Source: Nitrosococcus wardiae (lineage in GTDB: Bacteria > Pseudomonadota > Gammaproteobacteria > Nitrosococcales > Nitrosococcaceae). Taken from it: a stretch of 64,000 bases of DNA. The stretch lies in NCBI RefSeq assembly GCF_004421105.1, contig NZ_CP038033.1, positions 2,933,659 through 2,997,658 of the forward strand, read 5' to 3'. A model generated the notes under the pieces. That model was not told the origin of the DNA. It did no database searches and saw nothing but the letters and a program-made list of their open reading frames with translations. Made by a program: the position numbers and the translations under genes. Shown here in pieces: positions 50,093-59,480 of this stretch; the stretch's first letter is position 1, and each line of letters opens with the position of its first letter.

Positions 50093-51735
50093 TTTGCACT
50101 CCCTCTGTCTTTACTGATCAATCGGATCTGTCCCCCAGGAGGGGCCTTAACCTGCCCTTGACGCCCCATCCAAGCCTCCACGATATCCACCACCAGGCGA
50201 TCATAACGGTGGATTTCTGTACCCTGTCCAATGGCCTCATAGCGATGGAGCCCCTCCAGCATCCCCGTGTGGGTCACCACGCTATAGGAGCGCATGGGTT
50301 CCAGAGAGGCCTCCCCTATCCGTACATTTTGAATCCGTTGCCCCCTGGGGCGATCCAAATCCACGGTCCATGACATCCCACTGGTTTGGATAAGACCGCC
50401 TACGAGCTCCAGGGGATGTCTAGGATTAAGGTTGATGGCGCTCTGCTCCAGGATGTCTAAAATCTGCCGACCTATCAGTTTCGCCCTGACCATTCTGACC
50501 GGATGAGGAAGCAGAGTATAGAGCTGCTCCCGGGTGATAGGCCCTGGGGTCAACGAGACACCATACCCTACGCCAGGCAACAACGCGATCTCGGCCCCGG
50601 TCTCTTCCCGCAGAATATCCCCCACCAAAGTATCGAAGGGACTCTGGGACTTATACTGGCGATCAATGCGCTCGATGGCAGTAGCAATGACCGCTTCCAG
50701 GTAGGGGCGGTGAAGCTGGCGCCATTTCTTTATTAAATCGACCAATGCCGGGTCTGCTGCGATCTTATCGTTCCAAAGGGGGTAATTGTGGGCTTCTACC
50801 TGAGGTTCGTGGCCCTCTTCGCTCTCCAATACCAACTCACCCACTAGGGTGCCATCCGAGAGGGCCTGGACTAGATAGGTCCCCCCGATTTGATGGGGCG
50901 GGGCAATCCAATCATGGGAGTGGCCGCCAATGATAACATCGATTCCAGGCACTTGCCGGGCCAGGACTTGGTCCACTGCCATCCCTTGGTGGGAGACTAC
51001 AATTACTAAATCAGCACGCTGGCGCAACACCTGGACATAGGGACGTGCCGCTTCAATACCGCTGGTAAAAGACAATCCACGAATAAGCTCGCGGCTGGTG
51101 GTTAAAGGAGTATTATGATAGCCTAAGGCTAAAAGACCTACCTTCAGGTCAGCGATCTCCATAACTTTAACGGGAGCACCCAACACAGGCTGCCCGGTCG
51201 CTTCCACCAAGATGTTGGCGGCACGCATAGGAAAATCCGCTAGGGCTTGTAGCTGCTGGGTCCGTTCTAGGCCGTAGTCAAAGTCGTGGTTACCCAAAGC
51301 CATAAAGTCGTAACCCAAGGCGTTCATCAGTTGGATAACCACCTCACCTCGGGTAAGGTTGCCTAGCAGATCATCACTGAAAGTATCGCCTCCATGCACC
51401 AACAATAAGGGGCCATGAGCTTGCCGCTCCTGGACCAAGGTGCTCAGGTAGGCAAAACCTCCAATCTTCCCGGTACGGTCGAAACTAATGGCTCTTCCTC
51501 CGGGATCGCCGGTCTGGGAGGTGGCGCTGCCAGGAGCTACTTCAATAGGAATATAGCGACCGTGAAAATCATTGGTATAGAGAATCGTCAGTCGCGTTGA
51601 CAGCGTCTTCGGAGAGAACAGCACCAAGGACATCACCAACACGACACAGCCACCTATAGGAATAGATGCAACTTTAAGTTTCTCTAGAGCCTTGATGCAA
51701 ATAACGTTCCAAAACATTTTCCCCTTCTTAGACAT
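50089..51735 (-). CDS. 5'-nucleotidase/metallophosphatase family protein
   Basis: A 548-residue protein with an N-terminal membrane segment (about 16-42). The metallophosphoesterase domain has all ligands: ILYTNDFHGRY, LLLVHGGDTFSDD, MALGNHDFDYG, VIVVSHQGM and VIIGGHSHDW. The C-terminal domain (about 350-525) is the nucleotidase C domain (SPFDTLVGDILREETGAEIA). SoxB thiosulfohydrolase belongs to the same superfamily, but its hallmark motifs are absent. It probably hydrolyses nucleotides or another phosphate/sulfate ester in the periplasm. It is the upstream partner of the DsrE gene. Confidence 0.88.
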   Translation of the reverse strand: MSKKGKMFWNVICIKALEKLKVASIPIGGCVVLVMSLVLFSPKTLSTRLTILYTNDFHGRYIPIEVAPGSATSQTGDPGGRAISFDRTGKIGGFAYLSTLVQERQAHGPLLLVHGGDTFSDDLLGNLTRGEVVIQLMNALGYDFMALGNHDFDYGLERTQQLQALADFPMRAANILVEATGQPVLGAPVKVMEIADLKVGLLALGYHNTPLTTSRELIRGLSFTSGIEAARPYVQVLRQRADLVIVVSHQGMAVDQVLARQVPGIDVIIGGHSHDWIAPPHQIGGTYLVQALSDGTLVGELVLESEEGHEPQVEAHNYPLWNDKIAADPALVDLIKKWRQLHRPYLEAVIATAIERIDRQYKSQSPFDTLVGDILREETGAEIALLPGVGYGVSLTPGPITREQLYTLLPHPVRMVRAKLIGRQILDILEQSAINLNPRHPLELVGGLIQTSGMSWTVDLDRPRGQRIQNVRIGEASLEPMRSYSVVTHTGMLEGLHRYEAIGQGTEIHRYDRLVVDIVEAWMGRQGQVKAPPGGQIRLISKDRGSAK

Positions 51736-51866
51736 TCAACATGGGCGGCCTTCAACCTATTTGCTCTTCAGTATCGTGGTTATAGACGACATCTCCTATA
51801 ACCTCAATACGGACTTGCCGAAACTCTATACTCGAAATACAGTCCTAAAAGACAAGGAGGAAAAGC

Positions 51867-52508
51867 ATGATAAAAAAAAATGTGGTGAAGGGGCTGGGTC
51901 CTACAAGTGGTTTGCTTAGTCTGGTTATTAGCTTGCTAGCTATCGCCAATGTTTCTACAGCGTTAGCAACAGATGAAAAAAACTTAGCAAAAGCCACTTT
52001 TGCTGGTGGCTGCTTTTGGTGCATGGAACCGCCTTTTGACAAACTAGAGGGTGTTATTTCAACCACTTCTGGTTATATGGGCGGTCAGCTGAAGAATCCA
52101 ACCTACGAAGAGGTCTCTGCTGGAAAAACCGGTCATGCGGAAGCGGTCCAGATCCTCTATAACCCCAGGAAAGTAAGCTATGCTAAATTACTGGAAGTTT
52201 TTTGGCATAACATTGATCCCCTCACTGCGGATCGACAATTTTGTGATCAAGGCAATCAATACCGGTCCGCCATTTTCTACCACGACAAAGCACAGCAGCG
52301 CTTGGCCGAAGAATTCAAAGATCAACTCGGGCAATCTAGCCGCTTCAATAAACCTATCGTCACTGAAATCAAACCAGCGACTACATTTTACGCTGCAGAA
52401 GATTATCATCAGAATTACTATCAGAAAAACCCAATCCGCTACAAACTATATCGATTTGCTTGTGGTCGGGATCAGCGGCTCCAGGAACTTTGGGGGGAAT
52501 CCAATTAA
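51867..52508 (+). CDS. msrA: Peptide methionine-S-sulfoxide reductase, exported
   Basis: 213 residues: a signal peptide or anchor (about 12-34) and a full MsrA domain. KATFAGGCFWCMEPPFDKLE carries the catalytic Cys, GYMGGQLKNPTYEEVSAGKT and GHAEAVQILYNP follow, then DRQFCDQGNQYRSAIFYHD and YAAEDYHQNYY. The protein repairs oxidised methionine in the periplasm. A Cys near the end (FACGRD) may act as resolving residue. AAGGAGG precedes the ATG. Confidence 0.95.
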   Translation: MIKKNVVKGLGPTSGLLSLVISLLAIANVSTALATDEKNLAKATFAGGCFWCMEPPFDKLEGVISTTSGYMGGQLKNPTYEEVSAGKTGHAEAVQILYNPRKVSYAKLLEVFWHNIDPLTADRQFCDQGNQYRSAIFYHDKAQQRLAEEFKDQLGQSSRFNKPIVTEIKPATTFYAAEDYHQNYYQKNPIRYKLYRFACGRDQRLQELWGESN

Positions 52509-52537
52509 GGGAGACAAAATAAATATGGGTAAAGTTA

Positions 52538-54469
52538 TTAAAGATTTTCAATAGCAATGGGTTCAATCTCATCGGCCAAATCAAACCCAAAAACCCGAGA
52601 ATAAAAATAAAGTTCCGCACTCAGCGCCCGTTTGATATTCTCCCCTCGCCGGAAGCCATGTTGCTCGCCTTCAAAGGGAACATAGGCCACGGGCAACCCC
52701 TTCCTACGCAGCGCCTCTACCATCTGTTCGGCTTGCTCAGGGGGCACAATCTTATCTTCCAGACCCTGAAAAAAAATAACCGGGCAAGAGAGTTTCTCCA
52801 CGGCGTGAATGGGTGAGCGGGCCACGTAAAGATCAGCCCGTTCCGGATAGGGCCCGATCAGGTAGTCCAGGTAACGGGACTCAAATTTATGGGTCTCCTT
52901 TGCTAGTGCCTCCAAGTCACTTACGCCATAGTAGCTCGCACCAGCCTTGAACACCTCATGAAAGGCTAATGCCGCCAATGTGGTAAAGCCACCCGCACTG
53001 CCCCCCCGAATAGCGAGACGCTCTGGATCCACGTCCCCTCGCTGTACCAGAGACAAGGCACCGTTGACACAATCAGCCACATCGGCAAGCCCCCACTGTC
53101 CCTCCAGTTGCTGGCGATATTCTCGCCCATAATAGCTGCTGCCGCGATAATTCACATCAAGCACGGCAATCCCCCGGCTGGTCCAATATTGAACCTTTAA
53201 ATCCAAGGTATTATCGGTGGCCGCAGTGGGGCCGCCATGGCTCACCACCAACAAAGGTGGCCGCTCATCCGGCAGCCCGATAAAATCCTTATTTTTCGGC
53301 GGATAAAAGAAAGCATGGGATAAGGCTCCCCCCTCTGTCGGAAACTGGATGGCCTTGGCAATAGAAAAATAATCGGGATCAATAGTTATCTCGCTCGCGC
53401 GCCGCAGCACTTCCAAACCCCCGCTGCTCAGATCCAATTGAACGACGGCAGGAAATTCCGTGGGTGAAGCCGCAATAAATACCGCACGCCCAGCCTGAGC
53501 GTGTAAAAATCCTATCTCCGTGCAGGGAAGATCAAATTCTTCCAGGGCAGAGGTGGTCGTATCAATGCTGACCAGATGGCCCACACCCTCGCTGCTATAG
53601 GTGCAGATAACGCGATCCGCCGATTCAAAGGCATACGTGGATAAACCAAACACCCACTGGGGCAAGCCTAATTCGGCCTTCATCTGAGTGGCTGCTTCCA
53701 CTTGCCCTTCGCACCACCGATACAGATTCCACCATCCAGTCCGGTCAGAGATAAAATACAAGGTGCCTTCAGGCGACCACTCAGGCTGAAAAATGGACTC
53801 ACTGCTTGCGCCCGCTATGTGCTCTGCCTCTCCTAAGGAGCCCGCTCCATCTACCTGAGCTACCCAGAGTTCAGTCCCATCCCAAGGCATATGGGGATGA
53901 TTCCAGGTCAGCCAGGCCAGGCGATTTCCATCGGGGCTGAGGCGAGGTGAGGAGTAAAAATCTGCCCCCGAAGCAAGCACTGAAACCTGACCACTGCCGT
54001 TGAGAGGAATACTCACAAGGGTATTGACCGCCTCCTGGGTCTTATCAGTGTGGTCTTCACGGACACAGATAAGACGATCCCGAACTCCATCAAAAATAGC
54101 ATCGGCGTAACGATAATCACCTTCCGGGGTAATCGGCTGAATCGCCATCCCCTCCTGGTGTCGGTATAGTCTTTGATCCTCAAAATTTGCGAAAAATACC
54201 GAATCCCCGGCCACTAAATAGGCACCACCACCATATTCATGCACCCGCGTTCTAGCATTATAGGGGGGAGGAGTCATCTCTTTAATTTTTCCATCCCGGG
54301 TCCAGCGCAAAATCACACTTCGGCCCCCTTCCGTGGGACGCATTTCCATCCAATAAACTGCGCCTTCAGAAAGCGCTACCTGGCCTAGACCCACAGTTTC
54401 CGAAACAATCAGGTCGGTAGTGATGGGTGATTTCCACGAACCGTAAGGTTTTTCTATGGGTGCGAGCAC
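52538..54469 (-). CDS. S9 family peptidase (prolyl oligopeptidase type)
   Basis: A 643-residue protein without signal peptide: an N-terminal beta-propeller (about 20-370, repeats such as [20 protein letters not shown] and [20 protein letters not shown]) and a C-terminal alpha/beta hydrolase. The triad is visible: Ser in [14 protein letters not shown], Asp in [14 protein letters not shown], His in [13 protein letters not shown]. It acts as a cytosolic peptidase of the acylaminoacyl-/dipeptidyl-peptidase type; substrate unknown. Convergent with msrA. Confidence 0.92.
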   Translation of the reverse strand: MLAPIEKPYGSWKSPITTDLIVSETVGLGQVALSEGAVYWMEMRPTEGGRSVILRWTRDGKIKEMTPPPYNARTRVHEYGGGAYLVAGDSVFFANFEDQRLYRHQEGMAIQPITPEGDYRYADAIFDGVRDRLICVREDHTDKTQEAVNTLVSIPLNGSGQVSVLASGADFYSSPRLSPDGNRLAWLTWNHPHMPWDGTELWVAQVDGAGSLGEAEHIAGASSESIFQPEWSPEGTLYFISDRTGWWNLYRWCEGQVEAATQMKAELGLPQWVFGLSTYAFESADRVICTYSSEGVGHLVSIDTTTSALEEFDLPCTEIGFLHAQAGRAVFIAASPTEFPAVVQLDLSSGGLEVLRRASEITIDPDYFSIAKAIQFPTEGGALSHAFFYPPKNKDFIGLPDERPPLLVVSHGGPTAATDNTLDLKVQYWTSRGIAVLDVNYRGSSYYGREYRQQLEGQWGLADVADCVNGALSLVQRGDVDPERLAIRGGSAGGFTTLAALAFHEVFKAGASYYGVSDLEALAKETHKFESRYLDYLIGPYPERADLYVARSPIHAVEKLSCPVIFFQGLEDKIVPPEQAEQMVEALRRKGLPVAYVPFEGEQHGFRRGENIKRALSAELYFYSRVFGFDLADEIEPIAIENL

Positions 54470-54524
54470 GTTTCCTCCCTAGCCAATTATAATTATTGTA
54501 TCTGCATAGCCCGCGTCACGCCGA

Positions 54525-54950
54525 TTAGGGCCAAAGGACGCGTACTTCTTCAGGTAATTGATTTCTTACCTCTTCGATTTCGCCTCCCGTCACATGCCGA
54601 GATAAAACTTTAAATACGGCGCTTACCGCCCTCTCTTGCTCAGATCCCTCAAGACCTTGATACTTTTCCGTGACATAATTCAAAAATTCTTCTTTATGCC
54701 GATATTTAAGGGGCTTACCGGTCGGTCGCCAACCTTCATAGTAAAATCCCCTTACTAACATGGGTAACTGAGCGCCTAGATCCACTACCTCATCTACTAT
54801 GAGGCGATCCCGGAGCACATGCAATACTGCCCGCAGGGTCGAATAAGCCTTGTGCCGATCTTTCCACCCCATCTCCGTCATGAGGTCATTCAACCATAGA
54901 GATGTCTTTTGCAAAGTTGAGTCAAAAACTTCAAGCCCGGTAGCACTCAT
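54525..54950 (-). CDS. DUF2267 protein
   Basis: A 141-residue helical protein. STLQKTSLWLNDLMTEMGW, KAYSTLRAVLHVLRDRL, LGAQLPMLVRGFYYEGWRP and AVFKVLSRHVTGGEIEEVRN follow the DUF2267 pattern of two repeated helical halves. Function unknown, often found beside stress genes. ATG 54950 has GAGGAGG upstream. Confidence 0.88.
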   Translation of the reverse strand: MSATGLEVFDSTLQKTSLWLNDLMTEMGWKDRHKAYSTLRAVLHVLRDRLIVDEVVDLGAQLPMLVRGFYYEGWRPTGKPLKYRHKEEFLNYVTEKYQGLEGSEQERAVSAVFKVLSRHVTGGEIEEVRNQLPEEVRVLWP

Positions 54951-55074
54951 GGGATACCTCCTCTCCATAAGCTCCTAAAGTTCGTTAATTACACTCCCCT
55001 TAGCACCTCAGTATAGGTAACCCCAACCAATATTCAATTGGGTATCATGGCCATTTCCCGAACCACCTTTAGGG

Positions 55075-55788
55075 CTATTTGATCAGGGTAATCAGGTTCT
55101 GCTGATCATCAATGGTCATCAGATAACGGCCCAGCACATTCATCCCCAACAATCCATTGCGACCGAGGAGGCTATCATCAATAAAGGCCGTATCCACGTT
55201 ATAGACAACCTCCGTGCCAATCTCGATAGCATGTAGCTGCCCTACTTTCGCTTTTACAGGACCATTGGCCGTTTGCACTTCCTGATCCTCAAGATCGTCT
55301 GCGTTAAAACCAAGCTCAGGGAGAATTGAAGCAGGAAGCACCACCAGCGATGCTCCCGTATCCACTAATAGTGAAACGTCAATAGCCATTGAGCGGGAGC
55401 CCATAACCGTCGCCCGAACAACATGATGATTACCCTTTCGCTCCGTCGCCAAAACAATTTGCTCAGGAACATCAGGTGTAGCCTCTTTAGGGTGCAAAAT
55501 GAGTACCCGCTCAATCCCCTTATCGGGCGCTTGAATCATGACATAATTAAAATCAGCAAGGAGCTTTTGGAGCTGCTGCCGTAAGGAGCCTTGGGTTGAA
55601 CGTGCCGGGATGGTTCTAGTTTTTTCAAGACCTTTAATTACAATACCGTGTACGGCGGATAACCTCTTTAGCTCTTCATTTAGCGTCCGCTTTAATTTAG
55701 CTGAAGGCTCCTGGGCTGTCCCATAGGCAGGACTTAGAATAACAAGTATAACGATCAAATAAAGGGGGATGCGAATATCTCCTATCAT
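55075..55788 (-). CDS. Retropepsin-like aspartic protease, exported
   Basis: 237 residues with a signal peptide (about 1-25). The C-terminal half is a single-domain aspartic protease: SLLVDTGASLVVLPASIL with the catalytic DTG, then VQTANGPVKAKVG flap region and LLGRNGLLGMNVLGRY, the second hydrophobic-hydrophobic-G motif. It would act as a dimer in the periplasm. The N-terminal 100 residues are unrecognised. Substrate unknown. Confidence 0.85.
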   Translation of the reverse strand: MIGDIRIPLYLIVILVILSPAYGTAQEPSAKLKRTLNEELKRLSAVHGIVIKGLEKTRTIPARSTQGSLRQQLQKLLADFNYVMIQAPDKGIERVLILHPKEATPDVPEQIVLATERKGNHHVVRATVMGSRSMAIDVSLLVDTGASLVVLPASILPELGFNADDLEDQEVQTANGPVKAKVGQLHAIEIGTEVVYNVDTAFIDDSLLGRNGLLGMNVLGRYLMTIDDQQNLITLIK

Positions 55789-55922
55789 AGTATGGGGTAG
55801 TCTTAAACCCTAAAGTGAAATGGATCTCAATTGAATATTAGCAAAATAATTTCCCATTGCTTTCTTAGTGTTCTTCCTGCCTTTGGGAGGAGTTCAGTAA
55901 ACTATCCAGGGAGAAACCCAAG

Positions 55923-56570
55923 CTAGATGGCATTGGAAGTATTCAACAAATGAACAACAGCGTCAGCTAACTGCCGATAACCTTCCTGGTTAAGGTGAAT
56001 TTGATCCGATTTAAGGGCAGGATCCTTTTCCAAGCGCAAAAGCGTTTCGCTATCAATGGGGATTTGATATTCCCGAGCAATTCCAGCGTAAAAATCAGCA
56101 GCATCCATGAAAAACACCGCGGGCCTCGGTACCGCCAATAGAATGACCTCAATGCCCCGATCTTGAATAAGCTCTATCATCCCCCGGAGGTTAGCCGCAA
56201 TCTGGGCATCATCCTGTTTTCGCAGGAGATCATTACCCCCATGACATAACACCACAAGATGAGGCTGATACTGATCTAATACTTCAGGTAAACGGGCTAG
56301 TCCCTGATGGCTTAACTCTCCAGGCACCCCGGCGTTAATGACTTGGCGATTAACCCTTTCCTCAAGAATGCTGGGATAACTATATTGGGAACCCCCTGCC
56401 CCCGTACCATAAGTAAGACTATCCCCAAAAGCCAAAATGACTCCATCAGCGGGAAGCTTCGATAATCGGGGAGAGTCGCTCAAAGAACAAGCAGCAGCAA
56501 TGACTATCGTTCCCCACAAGAGGCCAAACCCAGCCAGCCTCCCGATCCGGTGTAAGTGTATAGTGTTCAT
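55923..56570 (-). CDS. SGNH/GDSL esterase (TesA-like), lipoprotein
   Basis: About 215 residues. After a hydrophobic segment with a possible lipobox (IVIAAAC), the SGNH blocks appear in order: ILAFGDSLTYGTGAG (Ser), VINAGVPGELS (Gly), VLCHGGNDLLRK (Asn) and the final DQIHLNQEGYRQLADAV (Asp, His). This matches arylesterase/lysophospholipase TesA. Start MNTIHLHRIGRL at 56570 is preferred; MGKQIET at 56591 and an earlier ATG at 56654 are open. Confidence 0.88.
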   Translation of the reverse strand: MNTIHLHRIGRLAGFGLLWGTIVIAAACSLSDSPRLSKLPADGVILAFGDSLTYGTGAGGSQYSYPSILEERVNRQVINAGVPGELSHQGLARLPEVLDQYQPHLVVLCHGGNDLLRKQDDAQIAANLRGMIELIQDRGIEVILLAVPRPAVFFMDAADFYAGIAREYQIPIDSETLLRLEKDPALKSDQIHLNQEGYRQLADAVVHLLNTSNAI

Positions 56571-56811
56571 TGTCTCAATCTGTTTCCCCATCTTACTCTT
56601 TAGTGTGAGGGTTACTTCGTCACCTACCCAAAAAACTATAGGATTCAGCAACACTTGCCTGAGTTCGTTATAATCCTTATTTCTATCAGATTATTTGATG
56701 TAATCCTGCTCAGGACTTACAAGGAAGTTTAAAGATTAGAAAGGAAGGGGTTACAAAGAGGGGCTCGCTTGAGAAGATTTGGAAAAAGCCTCTCGGTAAA
56801 CTAATGATTTT
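56571..56811. other. Region before the tRNA-Gly fragment
   Basis: About 240 bp of backbone-like sequence with no gene. It ends at the 3' tip of the partial tRNA-Gly, where a normal tRNA gene would have its downstream flank. Confidence 0.4.
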
Positions 56812-56858
56812 TGGAGCGGGTGATGGGAATCGAACCCACGTCATCAGCTTGGGAAGCT
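56812..56858 (-). other. 3' part of tRNA-Gly(CCC): probable attachment site
   Basis: On the minus strand this reads AGCTTCCCAAGCTGATGACG, then GTGGGTTCGATTCCCATCAC, then CCGCTCCA: the anticodon loop (CCC at 56851-56853), variable region, complete T-arm, acceptor 3' strand and CCA of a bacterial tRNA-Gly. The 5' half (acceptor 5' strand, D-arm, anticodon stem start) is absent; beyond 56858 the sequence is AT-rich and does not fold. This is the pattern of an att site left where an element has integrated into the 3' half of a tRNA gene. Confidence 0.8.
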
Positions 56859-57333
56859 CATTTACCCCTGATTCTCACCAGTATAATCAATGAATTACAG
56901 TAATTCAAGAGGGGATTTTTGAGGCTTCAGTGTGACAGAATTGTGACAAGAAAATGTGCTTCATGTGATTGATTAATCTATTTTTTTCTGCCTGATTGGT
57001 AATTTTTATACCCCCCTGGGGGGCAAAATCTGAATGAAAATGATCAGGGGGGGAGCTTGCGTATACCGATTTATCATATTTTTCAGAATTTTCATTTTCT
57101 CTGAAAATGCATGTATCTCTCGATTGCGAATTTCGATTTTTCCCAAAAATGTATGCACCTTATGGCTTCAGCTTTAAGCAGCGATAGCTGCGCTGCAAGT
57201 AGCTATGCTACATACGCCTACGGCGTTAAATCGCAACTACGTTGCTCAAGAGCAGAAGAAATATGCCGATAAAGTATTGGGATATATAAAAATTTTGAGA
57301 TAGAAATATTATCTCTAGGTGAGATCTAGCTCA
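56859..57333. other. Non-coding left end of the element
   Basis: 475 bp without a gene. It holds the palindrome CCCCCCTGGGGGG (about 57011-57023), the inverted pair TTTTCAGA/TCTGAAAA near 57080-57110, and the cluster of small hairpins at 57173-57245. The region could contain an excision/integration control site; nothing further is recognised. Confidence 0.45.
57173..57245 (+). repeat. Paired-hairpin element cluster (copy 1)
   Basis: Three hairpins in a row: GCAGC-GATA-GCTGC (57178-57191); the two-hairpin unit GTAGC-TAT-GCTAC, spacer ATA, CGCC-TAC-GGCG, tail TTAAA (57199-57230); and GCAAC-TAC-GTTGC (57233-57245). The middle unit has the same architecture and spacer as copy 4 at 60563. Confidence 0.75.
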
Positions 57334-58146
57334 ATGAGTCGAGGATATATTTATATACTAACCAATTCTTCTTATGAGAAAAACTTACTTAAGATTGGTA
57401 GAACTTCTCGTTCGCCAGAAGCAAGGGCTAAAGAAATATATAGAAATGCTACTGGTATTCCTACCCCATTTAAAGTTTCTTTCAAGAGAAAAGTTTTAAA
57501 TTGCAAAGAAGCTGAAAGACTTATACACAAGCGTTTAAACAGCTATAGATCTCATAATTCCAGGGAGTTTTTTAAATTACCTATAAATGAAGCCATAAAT
57601 ATCATAAATCATGTTTGTGAAGAGATAGATCGCTTAAATACTCCAAATCAAGAAAGCGAGAAGTATAAACAAAATCTAATCACGCAGTTTTCATTTTCAG
57701 TACCCCAACGAATTCCTGGCTATTTCTATCTTTATGACAATTTTGGTAAATTGAAATATGGACTTACAGTTAACAATCCTTTTGGGGATAGAAATTTAAA
57801 CATATTGATTTGTTATAAAGTTTATGATTGCGAGGCTGTATCAGCAGTCCTAAATAAGAAAAATCGTAATATCGAAAAACAAGGAGGCAGTTGGATACTA
57901 TCTTTTAGAGAAATTATTTCTGTGTCTGGATCAGACTATAGTATTCTAAAAGAGCAAGAACCTGATATTCCTGCTCAAAACCCAAACCTTGAAAGGAAAG
58001 AACCTAAGCCTAGCTGGTCTCAACGGGTAATGTCTTATATAAAGTGGGTACTAATTATGGCGCTAGCAAAAGCTATTATATTTGGCGCTAGCAAAATTTC
58101 TATGACAAGTAATACATATGGCCAGGGCAGCTACGGTGTTTGGTAA
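57334..58146 (+). CDS. T5orf172/GIY-YIG-like protein with C-terminal helix
   Basis: A 270-residue protein. The N-terminal 90 residues match the T5orf172 (MUG113-like) domain, a relative of GIY-YIG nucleases found in phages and plasmids: GYIYILTNSSYEKNLLKIGR, then RSPEARAKEIYRNATGIPTP, CKEAERLIHKRLNSYR and SREFFKLP. The middle is unrecognised; a hydrophobic helix (about 240-260, YIKWVLIMALAKAIIFGA) near the end suggests membrane association, which is unusual for this family. ATG 57334 (MSRGYIY) is the likely start. Codon use is AT-rich, unlike the backbone. Confidence 0.78.
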   Translation: MSRGYIYILTNSSYEKNLLKIGRTSRSPEARAKEIYRNATGIPTPFKVSFKRKVLNCKEAERLIHKRLNSYRSHNSREFFKLPINEAINIINHVCEEIDRLNTPNQESEKYKQNLITQFSFSVPQRIPGYFYLYDNFGKLKYGLTVNNPFGDRNLNILICYKVYDCEAVSAVLNKKNRNIEKQGGSWILSFREIISVSGSDYSILKEQEPDIPAQNPNLERKEPKPSWSQRVMSYIKWVLIMALAKAIIFGASKISMTSNTYGQGSYGVW

Positions 58147-58244
58147 ATGAAAAAAACCTTACATGAAAAAAATTCTAGGACCACGAAAAATTGTTGACCT
58201 ACACCAAGTACTTCCTGGCAATAGATTTCCTTCTCCAGTCCATA

Positions 58245-58907
58245 TTATCTTTTCTTCATAGTCCATTTGTAAAACAAAAAATATCCTGTTGTTATGACTA
58301 TGGGAGGAAATACTGTAACCTTTATTGCTTTCATTAGCTCTGTATCATTAAGGCTAGAACCAAAAGGCTCAAATACAAAAATAAATGCTATTGCTAAAAG
58401 TATCCAGAAAACACTGCCTGCTATAACAAACCTTTCAGCCAGCCCTAGATTAGATATCCGGTTCATGAAGACTTCTTTATGACGACGAACAAAGCGCATA
58501 GATAATACTGCAAGAAATATAAGCAGAAATATTATTGGATCAGTAAGATTTCCTACAAATTCCGCCGTATCCCCTATCACTCCTCCTATTGGCTTTTCAC
58601 ATGGTAACAAACTCTTGGGACATTCTAGCATTTGTGCTTGATAGGCTTCAGGGTGTGCTTTTATCAGTGCTTTTTTATTGTCTAGTCTATTAGTTAAGTT
58701 AGCTAAAGGAGCAGTATCAATATTATCTATTATTTTATTCGTAAGATTATTCTGGAAGCCTTTATGGTATCTATATTGAATAATGTCTACGGTAGTAGGA
58801 GGTGGCGTATTTTCTGTTATTACAGGTTCTACGCCTTGTGGATTAGCCTTTTCGACTAACTCCTCCATTCCAATAGGTGGACCTAATCCTTCAAATAAGT
58901 TTGCCAT
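58245..58907 (-). CDS. Hypothetical membrane protein of the element
   Basis: 220 residues, not recognised. The N-terminal 100 are hydrophilic with a Pro-rich stretch; CPKSLLPC contains two Cys. Three hydrophobic helices follow (about 117-137, 152-177, 192-212), with the basic loop RFVRRHKEVFMNR between the first two. It ends KWTMKKR. It converges with the T5orf172 gene, about 100 bp apart. Confidence 0.65.
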   Translation of the reverse strand: MANLFEGLGPPIGMEELVEKANPQGVEPVITENTPPPTTVDIIQYRYHKGFQNNLTNKIIDNIDTAPLANLTNRLDNKKALIKAHPEAYQAQMLECPKSLLPCEKPIGGVIGDTAEFVGNLTDPIIFLLIFLAVLSMRFVRRHKEVFMNRISNLGLAERFVIAGSVFWILLAIAFIFVFEPFGSSLNDTELMKAIKVTVFPPIVITTGYFLFYKWTMKKR

Positions 58908-59000
58908 AATTTATCACGCCAAGATTTATGATTAAAATTGTTTTTTTTACCGTACTAAGTCCATTATCGTTAGGCAATGTAGAATCTTTAATTTGCCTTA

Positions 59001-59028
59001 AGCTACGCTTAACGTAGCGCTGCTACTG
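59001..59028. repeat. Degenerate hairpin element (copy 2)
   Basis: Overlapping hairpins GCTACG-CTTAA-CGTAGC and GTAGC-GCT-GCTAC with no clear second unit. It lies immediately before the KilA-N frame. Confidence 0.5.
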
Positions 59029-59037
59029 CATACGAAG

Positions 59038-59268
59038 TTGGGATTACTTAATGGTAAGGCTTTCGTGTTCCGCAAGGACGGGTACTTTAATATGACTAAG
59101 GCTGCTAAGGCATTTGGGAAAGAGGCAAAGGAATGGACACGACTACCTAAAACTACTGGGTATATCAAGGAGTTAGAAAAGGTGGGATTTTCACGCCTTT
59201 TAGATATTACCAAAGGTAGGCAAGGAGGGACTTGGGCACACCCTAAACTAGCTGTATTCTCAAAGTAG
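59038..59268 (+). pseudogene. KilA-N domain fragment, cut by a hairpin element
   Basis: The frame reads LNGKAFVFRKDGYFNMTKAA, KAFGKEAKEWTRLPKTTGYI and DITKGRQGGTWAHPKLAV: the core of the KilA-N DNA-binding domain of phages and large DNA viruses. Normally HPKLA is followed by FARWLSP-like sequence, but here the frame runs into paired-hairpin copy 3 and stops within it. Sequence resembling the continuation (VARWLE) lies after the element in another frame. The 5' end is also bounded by copy 2, and the only start is TTG without ribosome site. I read it as an interrupted, inactive gene. Confidence 0.7.
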
Positions 59269-59292
59269 CTTTGCTACGTTGCCATTTCATGG
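59265..59292 (+). repeat. Paired-hairpin element (copy 3)
   Basis: GTAGC-TTT-GCTAC, spacer GTT, then CCAT-TTC-ATGG. It begins at the point where the KilA-N homology breaks off. Confidence 0.7.
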
Positions 59293-59480
59293 AGTTGCTC
59301 GCTGGCTAGAGCTAACGAGTATATTCAGGCACTTGCTGAAATTTTAAATCTTAATAAGGGTGTAACGATTCGTTACGTCTAGATCCCAAAACTAATATGC
59401 TCCAAGAGAGGGACTTAGATAATCACTCGGATTAGAGGTATTTAAAATCTTAATACGGGAAAATTCCGGGATAAGAAAAG

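Noticed and set aside
50089-51735. SoxB thiosulfohydrolase
   Set aside because: Shares the superfamily, but SoxB-specific motifs are not seen and no other sox genes are nearby.
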